64,000 bases of DNA from an uncultured Sphingobacteriaceae bacterium (lineage in GTDB: Bacteria > Bacteroidota > Bacteroidia > Sphingobacteriales > Sphingobacteriaceae): the NCBI GenBank assembly GCA_946480915.1, contig CAMLLO010000010.1, forward strand, positions 62,001-126,000. The letters are read 5' to 3'. This document shows positions 1 to 9,016 of the stretch, piece after piece. Numbering within the stretch: position 1 is the stretch's first letter; each line of letters begins with the position of its first letter. The translations under genes and the position numbers were made by a program. The notes below the pieces were generated by a model. The model was given only the letters and a program-made list of their open reading frames with translations, was not told the origin of the DNA and did no database searches.

Positions 1-158
1 ATCATCTGGCATTTGTTAATCCAAACGGCGATTTGGTTGTCATGATAGTCAATCAGGAATCAAATGATAGAGAGACAAGCATCGGGCTTGGCGACAAAGG
101 TGCAAAGTTCATGCTTAAAGCAAAATCTATTAACACACTTGTTTTGCATCAGAAATAG
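1..158 (+). CDS. GH30-type glycosidase, C-terminal fragment (5' end outside window)
   Basis: The reading frame is open from position 3 and stops at TAG 156-158, giving about 51 residues. The peptide begins LAFVNPNGDLVVMIVNQ and ends SINTLVLHQK. This pattern (N-P-x-G-x-L-V-x-x-x-x-N, then a closing S-I-x-T-L-V strand) is typical of the C-terminal beta-sandwich that packs against the barrel in GH30 enzymes such as glucosylceramidase and beta-1,6-glucanase. The catalytic barrel lies outside the window, so substrate and subfamily cannot be judged. A strong intrinsic terminator follows at 230-259, so it probably ends an upstream operon of the same polysaccharide locus. Confidence 0.7.
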   Translation, partial: HLAFVNPNGDLVVMIVNQESNDRETSIGLGDKGAKFMLKAKSINTLVLHQK

Positions 159-229
159 GTTTGCATTTTAACTTATCGCTACTGCTTAAAAAAAACATCT
201 TATAAACTTCCTTGATAAAAAGATTGAAA

Positions 230-259
230 CCTCGTTCATGTACTTGACGAGGGTTTTTT
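230..259 (+). terminator. Intrinsic terminator after the GH30 fragment
   Basis: Stem CCTCGT (230-235) pairs with ACGAGG (247-252) and is followed by a run of six T (254-259). It lies 72 bases after the GH30 stop codon. Confidence 0.65.
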
Positions 260-585
260 GCAATGTATCCCCCCTCTGATTGACCATTCTGCCTCTCTCA
301 TAAGGTATGATTATTAGCGATCTTAGTGATGTTCGAACACGAGAATTCTTTGTTCCTTTCTTGTAAAATGATTGATGATTAGAAGAGGCTTTTGCCAATT
401 GTAAAAATAAAGCCATAAAGATGAACTGTCGATTTAATTCTCGCGAAGTTGGGGTGCCTGAGATGTATTTCGGGTAGTCACAGGAAAATAGATCTGGCCC
501 TTAATTGTGGCAAAATCGAAATTTTACAAAAGTTAATAGATGAAATGAGAGTATAGAATTTCATTTTATTTGTCTTGCTGATAAC

Positions 586-786
586 ATGCAAGCAAAAAAA
601 GTGGATGACTTTGAAGAAGATGACATTTTGCCTTTCGGTATTAAACTGAAAGTGTCGGAAAAATCGATCTGGAAAGTTGGGAAGCTATTAAGATCGCAAT
701 TGAAAAATTGGAAAAAGACTCTGATTCTTTATAAGTCAAATCTATACTCAGTATCTCATCAATTACATGATTTACTTTCAGTATAA
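586..786 (+). other. Doubtful small ORF, possibly frameshifted
   Basis: As read, this is a 66-residue frame starting MQAKKVDDFEEDD. Its second half is poorly protein-like and it runs into the sigma factor gene. If one A is added in the A-run near 662-667, the frame continues as a more plausible helical tail (DLESWEAIKIAIEKLEK) with a stop near 731, giving about 49 residues. No family is recognised. It may be a decayed small gene or chance. The rest of 260-780 shows no gene, only a CCCCT-like box near 269-297. Confidence 0.25.
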
Positions 787-787
787 G

Positions 788-1360
788 ATGCAAAATAAAA
801 CTGTAGATTTTTCTAAGCTGTGGGATAAAGTTTGTAATGGCGATCAGGAAGCATATGCTACCCTACATTCTTATTTGTATCCCGGCCTTTTTGTTTATGC
901 AAAAGGCATTTTAAAAGACGGAGATCAAGCTAATGATCTTCTGCAGGATATGTTCATAAAGCTATGGCTTAAAAAAACGAGCATTGGAAAGATAGAAAAC
1001 GTGAAGTCGTATTTTTATACAAGTGTTCGTTCCATTACTCTTAACCATATAAGACGCACCAAGCTGCAGGATACGAAACTAGCTTCACTCATCTTTACTG
1101 ATATTCAGTTCTCGGCAGAAGACATAATAACAGAAGAAGAAAGCAACAGAAAGCTCAAAATAGTGATAAGTAATGCCTTAAATAAACTCCCTTCGCGCCA
1201 GAAAGAAATTGTTTTCCTTCGATTTTATGAAGATATGGATTACAATCAAATAGTAGGTGTAACCGGGATAAAGTATCAATCCGTAATAAATCACGTTTAC
1301 AAGGCCGTTCAAACCTTACGTGAGGAATTCAGATACAGGGCGGAGCTATTTGTTGCATAA
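788..1360 (+). CDS. RNA polymerase sigma-70 factor, ECF family
   Basis: This 190-residue protein directs RNA polymerase to a small regulon. Region sigma2 lies at about residues 20-95, with the QANDLLQDMFIKLWL stretch that contacts core enzyme and the -10 element. Region sigma4 is at about 125-180 (LPSRQKEIVFLRFYEDMDYNQI, then a helix-turn-helix). It resembles the Bacteroidota ECF sigma factors usually paired with FecR-like anti-sigma proteins and SusC transporters, but no FecR gene is next to it and the nearby SusC lacks an N-terminal STN signalling domain. An in-frame ATG at 767 would add seven residues; I prefer 788 because the sigma2 domain starts soon after. A terminator follows at 1388-1415. 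Confidence 0.88.
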   Translation: MQNKTVDFSKLWDKVCNGDQEAYATLHSYLYPGLFVYAKGILKDGDQANDLLQDMFIKLWLKKTSIGKIENVKSYFYTSVRSITLNHIRRTKLQDTKLASLIFTDIQFSAEDIITEEESNRKLKIVISNALNKLPSRQKEIVFLRFYEDMDYNQIVGVTGIKYQSVINHVYKAVQTLREEFRYRAELFVA

Positions 1361-1387
1361 GTTACAAGATCCTGTTCTGATTGCTAG

Positions 1388-1415
1388 AGGTGTCTTTTTG
1401 AGGCACCTTTTTTTT
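1388..1415 (+). terminator. Intrinsic terminator after the sigma factor gene
   Basis: Stem AGGTGTC (1388-1394) pairs with GGCACCT (1402-1408), with one G-T wobble, followed by eight T. It lies 28 bases after the stop codon. Confidence 0.8.
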
Positions 1416-1550
1416 ATCCCTTTAGCTCGCATTCTGAATTATTGATTTTTTTTCGAAAGATTGAGTAGTAAACGGGCTTTGTTGTGTCATGATATTAAAA
1501 CTATGCCGGCCTTTAAGTATGCATAAAGTGCTGGCCTTCAATTTTTTAAA

Positions 1551-1787
1551 ATGGAACTTAGATTAAATTACATTTCTCAGCTTTCTCTGCATGAGCAGTT
1601 GCGACAACGGATTACTGACTTTATTGAAAGAGGAAAACTAGGTAAGTCGTCGGTGCTTCCATCGGTAAAGGAATTAAGCCAAACCTTGGCGGTATCTGAA
1701 GTAGTGATTAAAAAAGCTTATGATGATTTGCTTGAAAGCGAAACGATTGTTTATAGAAAAGGTCTCGGATATATAGTGAACGATTGA
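1551..1787 (+). CDS. GntR-type winged-helix DNA-binding protein without effector domain
   Basis: The 78-residue protein is essentially only a GntR-family winged helix. It has the N-terminal LHEQLRQRI helix, then LPSVKELSQTLAVSEVVIKKAYDDL as the helix-turn-helix, and ends with the wing (ETIVYRKGLGYIVND). GntR regulators normally carry a C-terminal ligand-binding domain; even the short YtrA type is about 120 residues. Here the frame stops right after the wing, so it may act as a bare repressor domain or be a truncated gene. It sits alone between the sigma factor and the SusC promoter region, in the same direction. The fit to the family is clear; its ligand and target are unknown. Confidence 0.75.
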   Translation: MELRLNYISQLSLHEQLRQRITDFIERGKLGKSSVLPSVKELSQTLAVSEVVIKKAYDDLLESETIVYRKGLGYIVND

Positions 1788-2248
1788 TTCAATTTTATCC
1801 AGAAGGTAAACGCCATTTGGCCGGTTACCCGAGGACTGAACTGGCAGCATTGGCGCCGCCAAAATTTACATACCCCGGATCAAATATCTGATTGACTCCC
1901 CAAAAAAATCCCTATAAGTCCCTTTCCCTGCCGGCCCGATTTACCCTAATAGATTTTATAATCCTATAACATTTTCGTGCTTGACCTTAATAAATCGCGG
2001 TATTTGGTGTTTTTTCTTAATACTAAATTTGAAATTCGGACGATAATATTTTGTTAAATCCCCCCTATGATTGTGGTTGTTTGCCCCTCACACACCAGCT
2101 TGTTTTTGGCTGACCTTAGCTATTGTTTATAAACCTTAAACACGGCCGATTTTTTAAGACAGAACATTAAAAAGTATTTCTTATGAGTGTAAACTTACAA
2201 TAGTCAATATTTTTTCATACCAATTAAACCCAAAAAAGAGTAATATTT
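1788..2248 (+). promoter_or_regulatory. susC upstream region
   Basis: This 461-base gene-free stretch precedes susC. It contains a TTTG (2003-2006) spaced 17 bases from TAAATTTG (2024-2031), a match to the Bacteroidota -33/-7 promoter pattern. Further down is a CCCCT direct repeat at 2062-2088, listed separately. No further gene or RNA is evident here. Confidence 0.4.
2062..2108 (+). promoter_or_regulatory. Candidate HTCS operator and -7 box for susC
   Basis: CCCCT at 2062-2066 is repeated at 2084-2088, exactly 22 bases apart (two helical turns), followed at 2100-2108 by TTGTTTTTG, a weak -7-like element. The same layout occurs before the GH2 gene at 20659-20704. AraC-type regulators bind direct repeats of this spacing, and an AraC-type HTCS is encoded at 14335. 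Binding is inferred. Confidence 0.45.
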
Positions 2249-5200
2249 ATGTGTAGTAATTACCGCACGCACTGGTGGATTAAGCTAGGCTTAATTTTGC
2301 CCATTGTTTTATTGGCAGTTTGCGTAGCCAATGCCCAGGTCACAGTTAAAGGAAGGGTTACAGATAACAGTAACGAAGCTTTACCCGGCGTGACCGTCAA
2401 AATTAAGAACTCATCGAATGGTGTAACAACTGACGTGGATGGGAATTATTCTATTTCTGTTCCGGATAATGCCGCCAGCCTTGTGTATAGCTTCATTGGA
2501 TTTATAACTCAGGAAATTCCGACTAATGGCAGAACAATTATCAACGTAAGTCTTGTACCGGATACCAAATCACTGCAGGAAGTAGTAGTTGTTGGATATG
2601 GTACGCAAAAAAGGGCAACTTTAACAGGATCGGTTTCTGATATTAAAGGCGCAGAATTAGTAAAGAGTCCGCAGCCTAACCTTTCCAACTCACTGGCTGG
2701 TCGTTTTTCTGGAGTTATAGCAACCAATCGTGGTGGGGAACCAGGATATGATGCCTCTCAGATAACCATCAGAGGAATATCTACTACTGGTAACAGAGAT
2801 GTTTTGGTTGTTGTGGATGGTGTGCCGGGACAACTCGGCGGTTTTGAACGTCTGGACCCGAATGACGTTGAAAGTGTGACCGTTTTAAAGGATGCTTCTG
2901 CAGCCGTTTATGGTAGTCGTGCTGCCAATGGGGTAATTTTGGTTACTACAAAAAGAGGAACTACAGGTAAACCAACCGTTTCTTACAGTTTCAACCAGGG
3001 TTTTTCATCTCCTACAAGTCTGCCGAAAATGGCGGATGCTGCAACTTATGCAACAATTAGGAATGAAATTAACTATTATAATAACCCCGCCGGAGGAATG
3101 AACCAGTTTTATACTGCCGAGCAAATAGAGAAGTTCAGGAATGGATCAGATCCATTAAACTACCCTAATACCGACTGGATAGCAACCTCGCTAAAAGATA
3201 ATGCCCTTCAAAATCAACACAATCTATCCGTAAACGGCGGAAATGAAAACACAAAATACTTTGTGTCTTTAGGTATGCTTAACCAGGGTGGTATCTATAA
3301 GGAAGGTGCTACAGAATATCACCAGTATAATCTCAGATCGAATATAGACGCTAACATTACCAATAACTTCAAAGTGGGTTTATCTTTAGCTGGAAGGCAA
3401 GAAAACCGGCAGTTCCCTACCCAGGGAGCGGGTAATATTTTCCGTTCGGTTTATAGAGCTTACCCTACAGTACCTGCAGTGTATCCTAACGGACTACCTT
3501 CTTCTGGTATAGAAAATAACAACCCGGTAATGATGGTAACGGATGCGGGTGGTTTAAACAAAAATCCGCGTTTATTCTTTAACGGAATTCTGAGGGCCAG
3601 CTATGCTATTCCGCAGGTTAAAGGATTATCATTAGATGGTTTTTATGCTTTAGATAAATCAGATCAATCTAACAAAAATTTCAATACGCCTTATTTAGTG
3701 TACTTATATAACAGTACCACTAATGTCTATGAACCTAAAACGGTTGGAGAGGCTAAAGCATCCCTGTTTCAGTCTCAGGAAAATACTACTTTATCTACAG
3801 CCAATATTAAATTGGATTTCAAAAGAAGCTTTGGTGTACATAACATTACTGCTTTTGCCGCTTATGAGCAGAGTGAGTCAAGACTGGAGTATTTCGATGC
3901 CAGAAAGTTGAATTTCCCGACACCGGCAACACCCGAATTATCTCAGGGCGGAACGAGCCCTACAGATATGAAAGTTGAAGGTAGAAGCTGGAAAACGACT
4001 CGGGTTAGTTATATTGGAAGGGCCAATTATAACTATAAAGAGAAATATCTGGCAGAAGTTCAATTACGTATTGACGGCTCGTCTAATTTTCCTTCGTCAG
4101 GACGATACGGCTATTTTCCGGGAGTTTCTGCGGGCTGGCGTGTATCAGAGGAAGGATGGTTTAAGGATAGGGTGAAGTTTGTTAACGATCTGAAACTTCG
4201 GGCGTCGTATGGAGAGTTGGGTGGTGATAATGTTGGATCTAACCAGTTTATCAATAACTATTCTTTTAATAATCAGTACATACTTGGTAGTGGTGTTCAA
4301 CCGGGAATTGACTTGGTTAAACTTGCTAATCCAAATATTACCTGGGAAGTTTCTAAAAAAACAGATATCGGTTTAAATACAACTTTGTTCCAAAATATTT
4401 CTCTTGAGTTTATCTACTTTAAGGAAAACAGATCAAAAATTCTTTATTATAGAAATGCTTCCATTCCAAATGTAACCGGAATTGTAAATCCTTATGGTTC
4501 AGATGCTTTAGTGCCGTCTGAAAATATAGGTGAAGTAGATAATAAGGGATTTGAGTCCACATTGGGTTATAATCATAGGGGTAACTTTAGCTATGGTATT
4601 TCAGGTAATATCACTTATGCAAAGAGCAATGTTGTTTTCATGGATGAATCACCTGCCAAGCTCGATTATCAGAAGGAAACCGGCAAACCACTTAACACTT
4701 ACTTGTTGTACAGGTCTATAGGTATTTTTCGTACCCAACAAGAACTAGACAGTTACCCTCATGTGACAGGCGCCAAATTGGGTGATTTAAAATTCGAGGA
4801 TTATAATAACGATGGCAAGATAACCGCTGACGACCAGGTAAGAACCGATGTTGGAAATATACCTCAGCTTACATACGGGATCAATCTAAATGCCGGATGG
4901 AAGAACTTTGATTTTTCTGCGGTTTTGGCAGGCCAGTCCAAAGTGAATCAATATGTATTGGGCGAAGCCGGAACAGTGGGTAATTTTTACAGCAGCTGGG
5001 CTGATAACCGTTGGAGTCCTACAAATCCAAATGGCACTTTTCCTCGTGTAGATGAGAGAGCTTCTGCTTCTATAAGCGGTGGTCAATATCGTAATGATTT
5101 TTGGCTAAATAACACGGCGTTCTTAAGGTTAAAGAATATTGAGCTGGGTTATACCCTGCCAGCGTCCCTGCTTTCGAAAGCTAAAATACAGTCGGTGAGG

Positions 5201-5332
5201 TTTTACACCAATGCATTTAATGTGTTCACCGTTACAAAGGTGAAAGATTATGATCCTGAAGGTAATAGTGAAAGCGGACAGTTTTATCCGCAACAACGTA
5301 TTATCAATTTAGGCGCAAGTATTAAGTTTTAA
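2249..5332 (+). CDS. SusC/RagA-type TonB-dependent outer-membrane transporter
   Basis: This 1027-residue outer-membrane protein imports oligosaccharides with its SusD partner, powered by TonB. A signal peptide ends at about residue 29 (VCVANA). A carboxypeptidase-regulatory-like domain spans roughly 31-112 (VTVKGRVTDNSNEALPGVTV). It is followed by the TonB-box-like EVVVVGYGTQKR at 111-122, a plug domain to about 235 (DVLVVVDGVPG, then GSRAANGVILVTTK) and a long beta-barrel ending in phenylalanine (LGASIKF). There is no STN domain, so direct sigma/anti-sigma signalling is unlikely. The susD gene follows after 11 bases, so the two are co-transcribed. Transport specificity cannot be read from the sequence. 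Confidence 0.96.
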   Translation: MCSNYRTHWWIKLGLILPIVLLAVCVANAQVTVKGRVTDNSNEALPGVTVKIKNSSNGVTTDVDGNYSISVPDNAASLVYSFIGFITQEIPTNGRTIINVSLVPDTKSLQEVVVVGYGTQKRATLTGSVSDIKGAELVKSPQPNLSNSLAGRFSGVIATNRGGEPGYDASQITIRGISTTGNRDVLVVVDGVPGQLGGFERLDPNDVESVTVLKDASAAVYGSRAANGVILVTTKRGTTGKPTVSYSFNQGFSSPTSLPKMADAATYATIRNEINYYNNPAGGMNQFYTAEQIEKFRNGSDPLNYPNTDWIATSLKDNALQNQHNLSVNGGNENTKYFVSLGMLNQGGIYKEGATEYHQYNLRSNIDANITNNFKVGLSLAGRQENRQFPTQGAGNIFRSVYRAYPTVPAVYPNGLPSSGIENNNPVMMVTDAGGLNKNPRLFFNGILRASYAIPQVKGLSLDGFYALDKSDQSNKNFNTPYLVYLYNSTTNVYEPKTVGEAKASLFQSQENTTLSTANIKLDFKRSFGVHNITAFAAYEQSESRLEYFDARKLNFPTPATPELSQGGTSPTDMKVEGRSWKTTRVSYIGRANYNYKEKYLAEVQLRIDGSSNFPSSGRYGYFPGVSAGWRVSEEGWFKDRVKFVNDLKLRASYGELGGDNVGSNQFINNYSFNNQYILGSGVQPGIDLVKLANPNITWEVSKKTDIGLNTTLFQNISLEFIYFKENRSKILYYRNASIPNVTGIVNPYGSDALVPSENIGEVDNKGFESTLGYNHRGNFSYGISGNITYAKSNVVFMDESPAKLDYQKETGKPLNTYLLYRSIGIFRTQQELDSYPHVTGAKLGDLKFEDYNNDGKITADDQVRTDVGNIPQLTYGINLNAGWKNFDFSAVLAGQSKVNQYVLGEAGTVGNFYSSWADNRWSPTNPNGTFPRVDERASASISGGQYRNDFWLNNTAFLRLKNIELGYTLPASLLSKAKIQSVRFYTNAFNVFTVTKVKDYDPEGNSESGQFYPQQRIINLGASIKF

Positions 5333-5343
5333 ATATAGAGATC

Positions 5344-7020
5344 ATGAAATCAAGCAGAATTTTTAATATACTATACTTTACAGCTGCACTTTCGATAGTG
5401 TCATCCTGTAAAAAAGATTTTTTAGACGTAACACCTACGGACAGAGTATCCGATGCTGCAATCACATCAGATTCCACACTTTTTGAATCTTTTGTGATTA
5501 ACCGTTACCTGGGTACCAGGTTAACGAACAAAGAAGCAGAAGGAACACTTCCCGGATTTGGAAGAGGTTTTGAATATGCTATGTGGTGTTCACTAACTGA
5601 CGAGGCAATTTATAATAATAATGATGATACCTGGCTTGTTCAGAAAGGGGAGTTATCTCCTGAAAATACGGGCATTGCCGGCACATTATGGGGCCGCAGC
5701 TACAGAAGTATAAGAGAATGTAATTATGCCTTAGCTAATTTAGATAAGGTAGATATGAGTGCATATCATAAGAAACGTCTGAGAGCTGAGATTAAATTTA
5801 TTCGTGCTTTCCGTTATCAGGATCTTATTCGTAACTATGGCGGTGTGCCTTTAATAGGAGATAAGGTATATGGATTAACAGACGATCTTACAGATCCGGC
5901 GCTATTTCAAAGAGCAAGTATCGCGGACTGTATAAATTATGCTGTCGCGCAACTAAATGAGGCGGCTGCTGACTTACCTCCAGCTTATACTAGCACCTGG
6001 ATAAGGGGCAGGGCAACACAAGGTGCGGCTCTCGCTTTAAAATCGAGATTGCTTTTATATGCTGCAAGTCCGCTTTATAACGCAGGCACCTGGCAAGCAG
6101 CTGCTGACGCTGCAAAAGCAGTAATGGATCTTGGTATTTATAATATAAGCTCAAATTATAGCCGCCTATTTCAGAAATCTGACGCCAACAACGAAGTTAT
6201 TTTCGCTCGTTACTATACTGTAGCGGCCCCTCACGTTCGTCTGGAAATTTCTAACGGTCCGAATGGTTATGACGGCTGGGGCGGTAATTTGCCTTTACAG
6301 AATATGGTAGACGCTTATGAAATGAATAATGGCAAAGTTATAACCGACCCAACATCCGGATATAATGAACAAGACCCTTATAAAAACCGGGACCCAAGGT
6401 TTTACGCTACAGTTCTTCACGATGGAGCACTATATCGCGGTCGCGCTGTTGAGACTTTCATTCCCGGAGGGCGCGACAGCAAGGATGGTCCCTCAAATTG
6501 GAATACTTCTAAAACCGGTTATTACCTCAGAAAATTTGTTGACGAGGACTTGCCGATCCAAAACCCCTGGAACGTAGCTGGTATACAGCCCTGGATTTAT
6601 TTCAGATATGCTGAGATTCTGTTGAATTATGCGGAAGCACAAAATGAAGTTGGTACCGCCCCTGATATAACTGTATACAATGCGGTTAACGCTATTCGTG
6701 CACGTGCCGGAGTAAATATGCCGCCTTTGGTTGGTTTAACTAAAGAACAAATGCGTGAAGCTATAAGAAGAGAGCGTAGAGTTGAGCTGGCGTTTGAAGA
6801 ACATCGTTTTTATGATGTTCGTCGCTGGAAGATAGCGGATCAAACTGAAAATATGCCTGCTCAGGGAATTACTATCACCAAAAATGGCAGCACCCTAACT
6901 TATCAGAAAAAGATAGCCTTAGAGGGTAGAAAATTTGAGGAGAAACATTATTGGTTGCCAATACCGAGAGCTGAAATCCAGGCATCAGGAGGCAAGCTGA
7001 AGCAAAACAATTTATATTAA
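5344..7020 (+). CDS. SusD/RagB-type surface glycan-binding lipoprotein
   Basis: This 558-residue lipoprotein caps the SusC transporter and captures glycan at the cell surface. The lipobox ends at Cys22 (LSIVSSCKKDF). The N-terminal SusD-like region carries TPR-type helices (YRSIRECNYALANLDKV; LRAEIKFIRAFRYQDLIRNYGGVPLI) and the C-terminal RagB/SusD region ends with FEEHRFYDVRRWK and HYWLPIPRAEI, both hallmarks of the family. It directly follows susC and is followed by a strong terminator at 7034-7069. So susC-susD form a two-gene unit, and the GH5 genes behind it need their own promoter or read-through. Confidence 0.96.
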   Translation: MKSSRIFNILYFTAALSIVSSCKKDFLDVTPTDRVSDAAITSDSTLFESFVINRYLGTRLTNKEAEGTLPGFGRGFEYAMWCSLTDEAIYNNNDDTWLVQKGELSPENTGIAGTLWGRSYRSIRECNYALANLDKVDMSAYHKKRLRAEIKFIRAFRYQDLIRNYGGVPLIGDKVYGLTDDLTDPALFQRASIADCINYAVAQLNEAAADLPPAYTSTWIRGRATQGAALALKSRLLLYAASPLYNAGTWQAAADAAKAVMDLGIYNISSNYSRLFQKSDANNEVIFARYYTVAAPHVRLEISNGPNGYDGWGGNLPLQNMVDAYEMNNGKVITDPTSGYNEQDPYKNRDPRFYATVLHDGALYRGRAVETFIPGGRDSKDGPSNWNTSKTGYYLRKFVDEDLPIQNPWNVAGIQPWIYFRYAEILLNYAEAQNEVGTAPDITVYNAVNAIRARAGVNMPPLVGLTKEQMREAIRRERRVELAFEEHRFYDVRRWKIADQTENMPAQGITITKNGSTLTYQKKIALEGRKFEEKHYWLPIPRAEIQASGGKLKQNNLY

Positions 7021-7033
7021 GCTTATTTCTACT

Positions 7034-7069
7034 AGTTCCCGGGAGAATATCACAGCCCGGGAACTCTTT
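7034..7069 (+). terminator. Intrinsic terminator after susD
   Basis: A perfect ten-base stem, AGTTCCCGGG (7034-7043) with CCCGGGAACT (7056-7065), is followed by a short T-rich stretch. The weak T-run could allow partial read-through into the GH5 genes. Confidence 0.75.
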
Positions 7070-7211
7070 AATAGCTAGCAAATTATTCACGACGTCTGGT
7101 CTCTTGCGATAGGATTAGCTTATCAGATTTACAGCGAGAGATTTATATCTCCATAGAAGTTTCAATATGTAGAAGTTAAAAACTAACAATTATTAGCCTA
7201 ATAAAAACCAA

Positions 7212-8690
7212 ATGAAAAAGTATTTATCCCTCTTCGCTATTGCTTTCATGCTGTATGCATGTAAAAAAAGCGAATTGCAAGATACACCCGCCGAAAGCGT
7301 CCCCGTTACTGCTGCCGAAACTACCCCAACTGCTGCAGGTCTTGGAGCAGCCGGTATAGCCGGAGTAAACTGGGCGGATAGCCGCGATAATTTTGTAGAT
7401 GGTTGGGTAATCCCTTCCGGGCTAACGTCTTCAGATAGTTATTCAACTGTTTCTGCAAAAGCTAATTCCATTTTAACTGGTTTTCAATCGACCCTGGGTG
7501 TTAATACAGTTCGCCTCCCGATAAATCCTCCAAGTGTTCTTGAGTCCTGGTGGAACTCATACAACGGAGCAATAGATGCGGCTTTAAGCAAAAATATGAA
7601 GGTAATCATCGCTTATTGGGAAGGTGCATCCTCGCGAGACGGACTTATTGATAATACCACACAATTTTGGAATATGTGGGACGTGGTAGTAGCCAAATAT
7701 ACCGGCAATGCCAATGTTTACTTTGAAGTTTTCAACGAGCCTCACGGTTACGCAGCATCCCAGCTTATTAGTATATACGCCGATTGGTTGGCGAGATATC
7801 CTAATGTGCCACGTGCAAGGATTCTATTAGGAGGTACCGGCTATTGTGATGATGTAAAGCCCATTGGTGCAGACCCGCGTTTCTCTCAATGCTTATTATC
7901 CTTACATAATTATGCCTTTTGGGCAAACAGAGGAAACCTCGCAGCCTGGGAGCAGTCATGGAGAGGGCAATTTGGTTCTTATGCCAGTCGCACAGTTGTA
8001 ACCGAATACGGAGCACCTATGACCACCGGTAAAAACTATAATAATTCATCAGACGGAGATAATGAAATTGCCTATATACAGGGCTCAACTAATGTTTTCA
8101 GAAATGAAAAAATTGGGAGCGTTTATTGGCCGGGTTTAAGGGATGGTGATATTTACAGCATTACTACCCGTGGCGGCAGCGGAAATAATATTACACTGTC
8201 AGTTACAAATGCTTCCGGACGCGATAGAATTCGATATGGATGGGGCGAAGGAGGCGACTTCAATCCAAATGTTTATTACTCGATAGTTAACAGAAATAGT
8301 GGTAAGGCATTGGATGTGAATGGAAGTGCCACCACAAATGGTGCTGATATTATTCAGTGGGGCTATTGGGGTGGCAATAACCAGCAGTGGCAAATTATAG
8401 ATAATGGAACAGGATATTATCGCATCATAAACAGGAACAGTGGAAAGGCATTAGACGTGAATGGCGGCTCGACTGCTGATGGTGCAGGAATTATTCAGTG
8501 GACCTATTCTGGCGCTACTAATCAGCAATGGCAGCTTATAGATAACGGGGGCGGATACAGAAAAGTTATCAATAGGAATAGTGGTAAAGCTTTAGATGTA
8601 AACGGTCAGTCGACTGCTGATGGTGCAGGTGTTATTCAATGGAGCTTTTCGGGTGGGAACAATCAGCAATGGACGCTCCAACAACTGTAA
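7212..8690 (+). CDS. Secreted GH5 glycoside hydrolase with ricin-type lectin tail, copy A
   Basis: This 492-residue lipoprotein (lipobox Cys17, MLYACKK) has a GH5 cellulase-like barrel at about residues 45-345. The likely acid/base is Glu176 in FEVFNEPHG and the likely nucleophile is Glu265 in VVTEYGAP. Residues about 355-492 form a ricin-type beta-trefoil of three repeats, each with NRNSGKALDVNG and a closing NNQQW (QxW) motif; this fold usually binds galactose- or xylose-type sugars. The GH5 family covers many beta-glycans, so the exact substrate is open. It is a close paralogue of the next gene, with a 218-base identical block. It lies 191 bases downstream of susD, beyond a terminator. Confidence 0.9.
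   Translation: MKKYLSLFAIAFMLYACKKSELQDTPAESVPVTAAETTPTAAGLGAAGIAGVNWADSRDNFVDGWVIPSGLTSSDSYSTVSAKANSILTGFQSTLGVNTVRLPINPPSVLESWWNSYNGAIDAALSKNMKVIIAYWEGASSRDGLIDNTTQFWNMWDVVVAKYTGNANVYFEVFNEPHGYAASQLISIYADWLARYPNVPRARILLGGTGYCDDVKPIGADPRFSQCLLSLHNYAFWANRGNLAAWEQSWRGQFGSYASRTVVTEYGAPMTTGKNYNNSSDGDNEIAYIQGSTNVFRNEKIGSVYWPGLRDGDIYSITTRGGSGNNITLSVTNASGRDRIRYGWGEGGDFNPNVYYSIVNRNSGKALDVNGSATTNGADIIQWGYWGGNNQQWQIIDNGTGYYRIINRNSGKALDVNGGSTADGAGIIQWTYSGATNQQWQLIDNGGGYRKVINRNSGKALDVNGQSTADGAGVIQWSFSGGNNQQWTLQQL
8278..8687 (+). repeat. Three in-frame ricin-repeat units in GH5 copy A
   Basis: Three tandem coding units of roughly 130-140 bases encode the beta-trefoil lobes. Each carries the peptide NRNSGKALDVNG followed by an IIQW-like strand and a QQW motif. 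They are protein-level domain repeats and not a CRISPR array. Confidence 0.85.
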
Positions 8691-8725
8691 AGTTTTTTAA
8701 GTGAAAATTAATAGAATTAAGTTCA

Positions 8726-8876
8726 TGGAATTTATATTGCTCTACTGGAGATAATGCGTTGCAAACTTTGGAACACGCAACGGCGAGCTGAATCCTTTTT
8801 AGATAAAAACGGAAATGTCGATTGGAACCTAAAACACACACACTTAGAACATGAAAAGAATTTTTATACTTTATAA
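8726..8876 (+). pseudogene. Degenerate GH30 gene fragment between the two GH5 copies
   Basis: In one frame the segment 8781-8831 encodes RRAESFLDKNGNVDWNL. This matches RRAESFFEKDKFNWNL of the intact GH30 gene at 11020-11067, with matching DNA (CGAGCTGAATC and ATTGGAACCTA occur in both). Upstream bases 8726-8780 show weaker similarity to the preceding GH30 segment around MWRFNIGAGS. The frame ends at TAA 8874-8876 with no start codon. The rest of the 326-base gap 8691-9016 holds no gene. The simplest reading is the remnant of a GH30 gene deleted during duplication of this block. Confidence 0.55.
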
Positions 8877-9016
8877 TGCCTGAATGTATACCGCTCAGAA
8901 GTTTATGATAGGTGATTGAAATAGTATTTGGAGTAGAAATCAGTCATATATTTTTTTAAATCTAATTTCCTCAATATCAAATAAAATCAAATAACTAACC
9001 TAATTAAACAAAAAAA

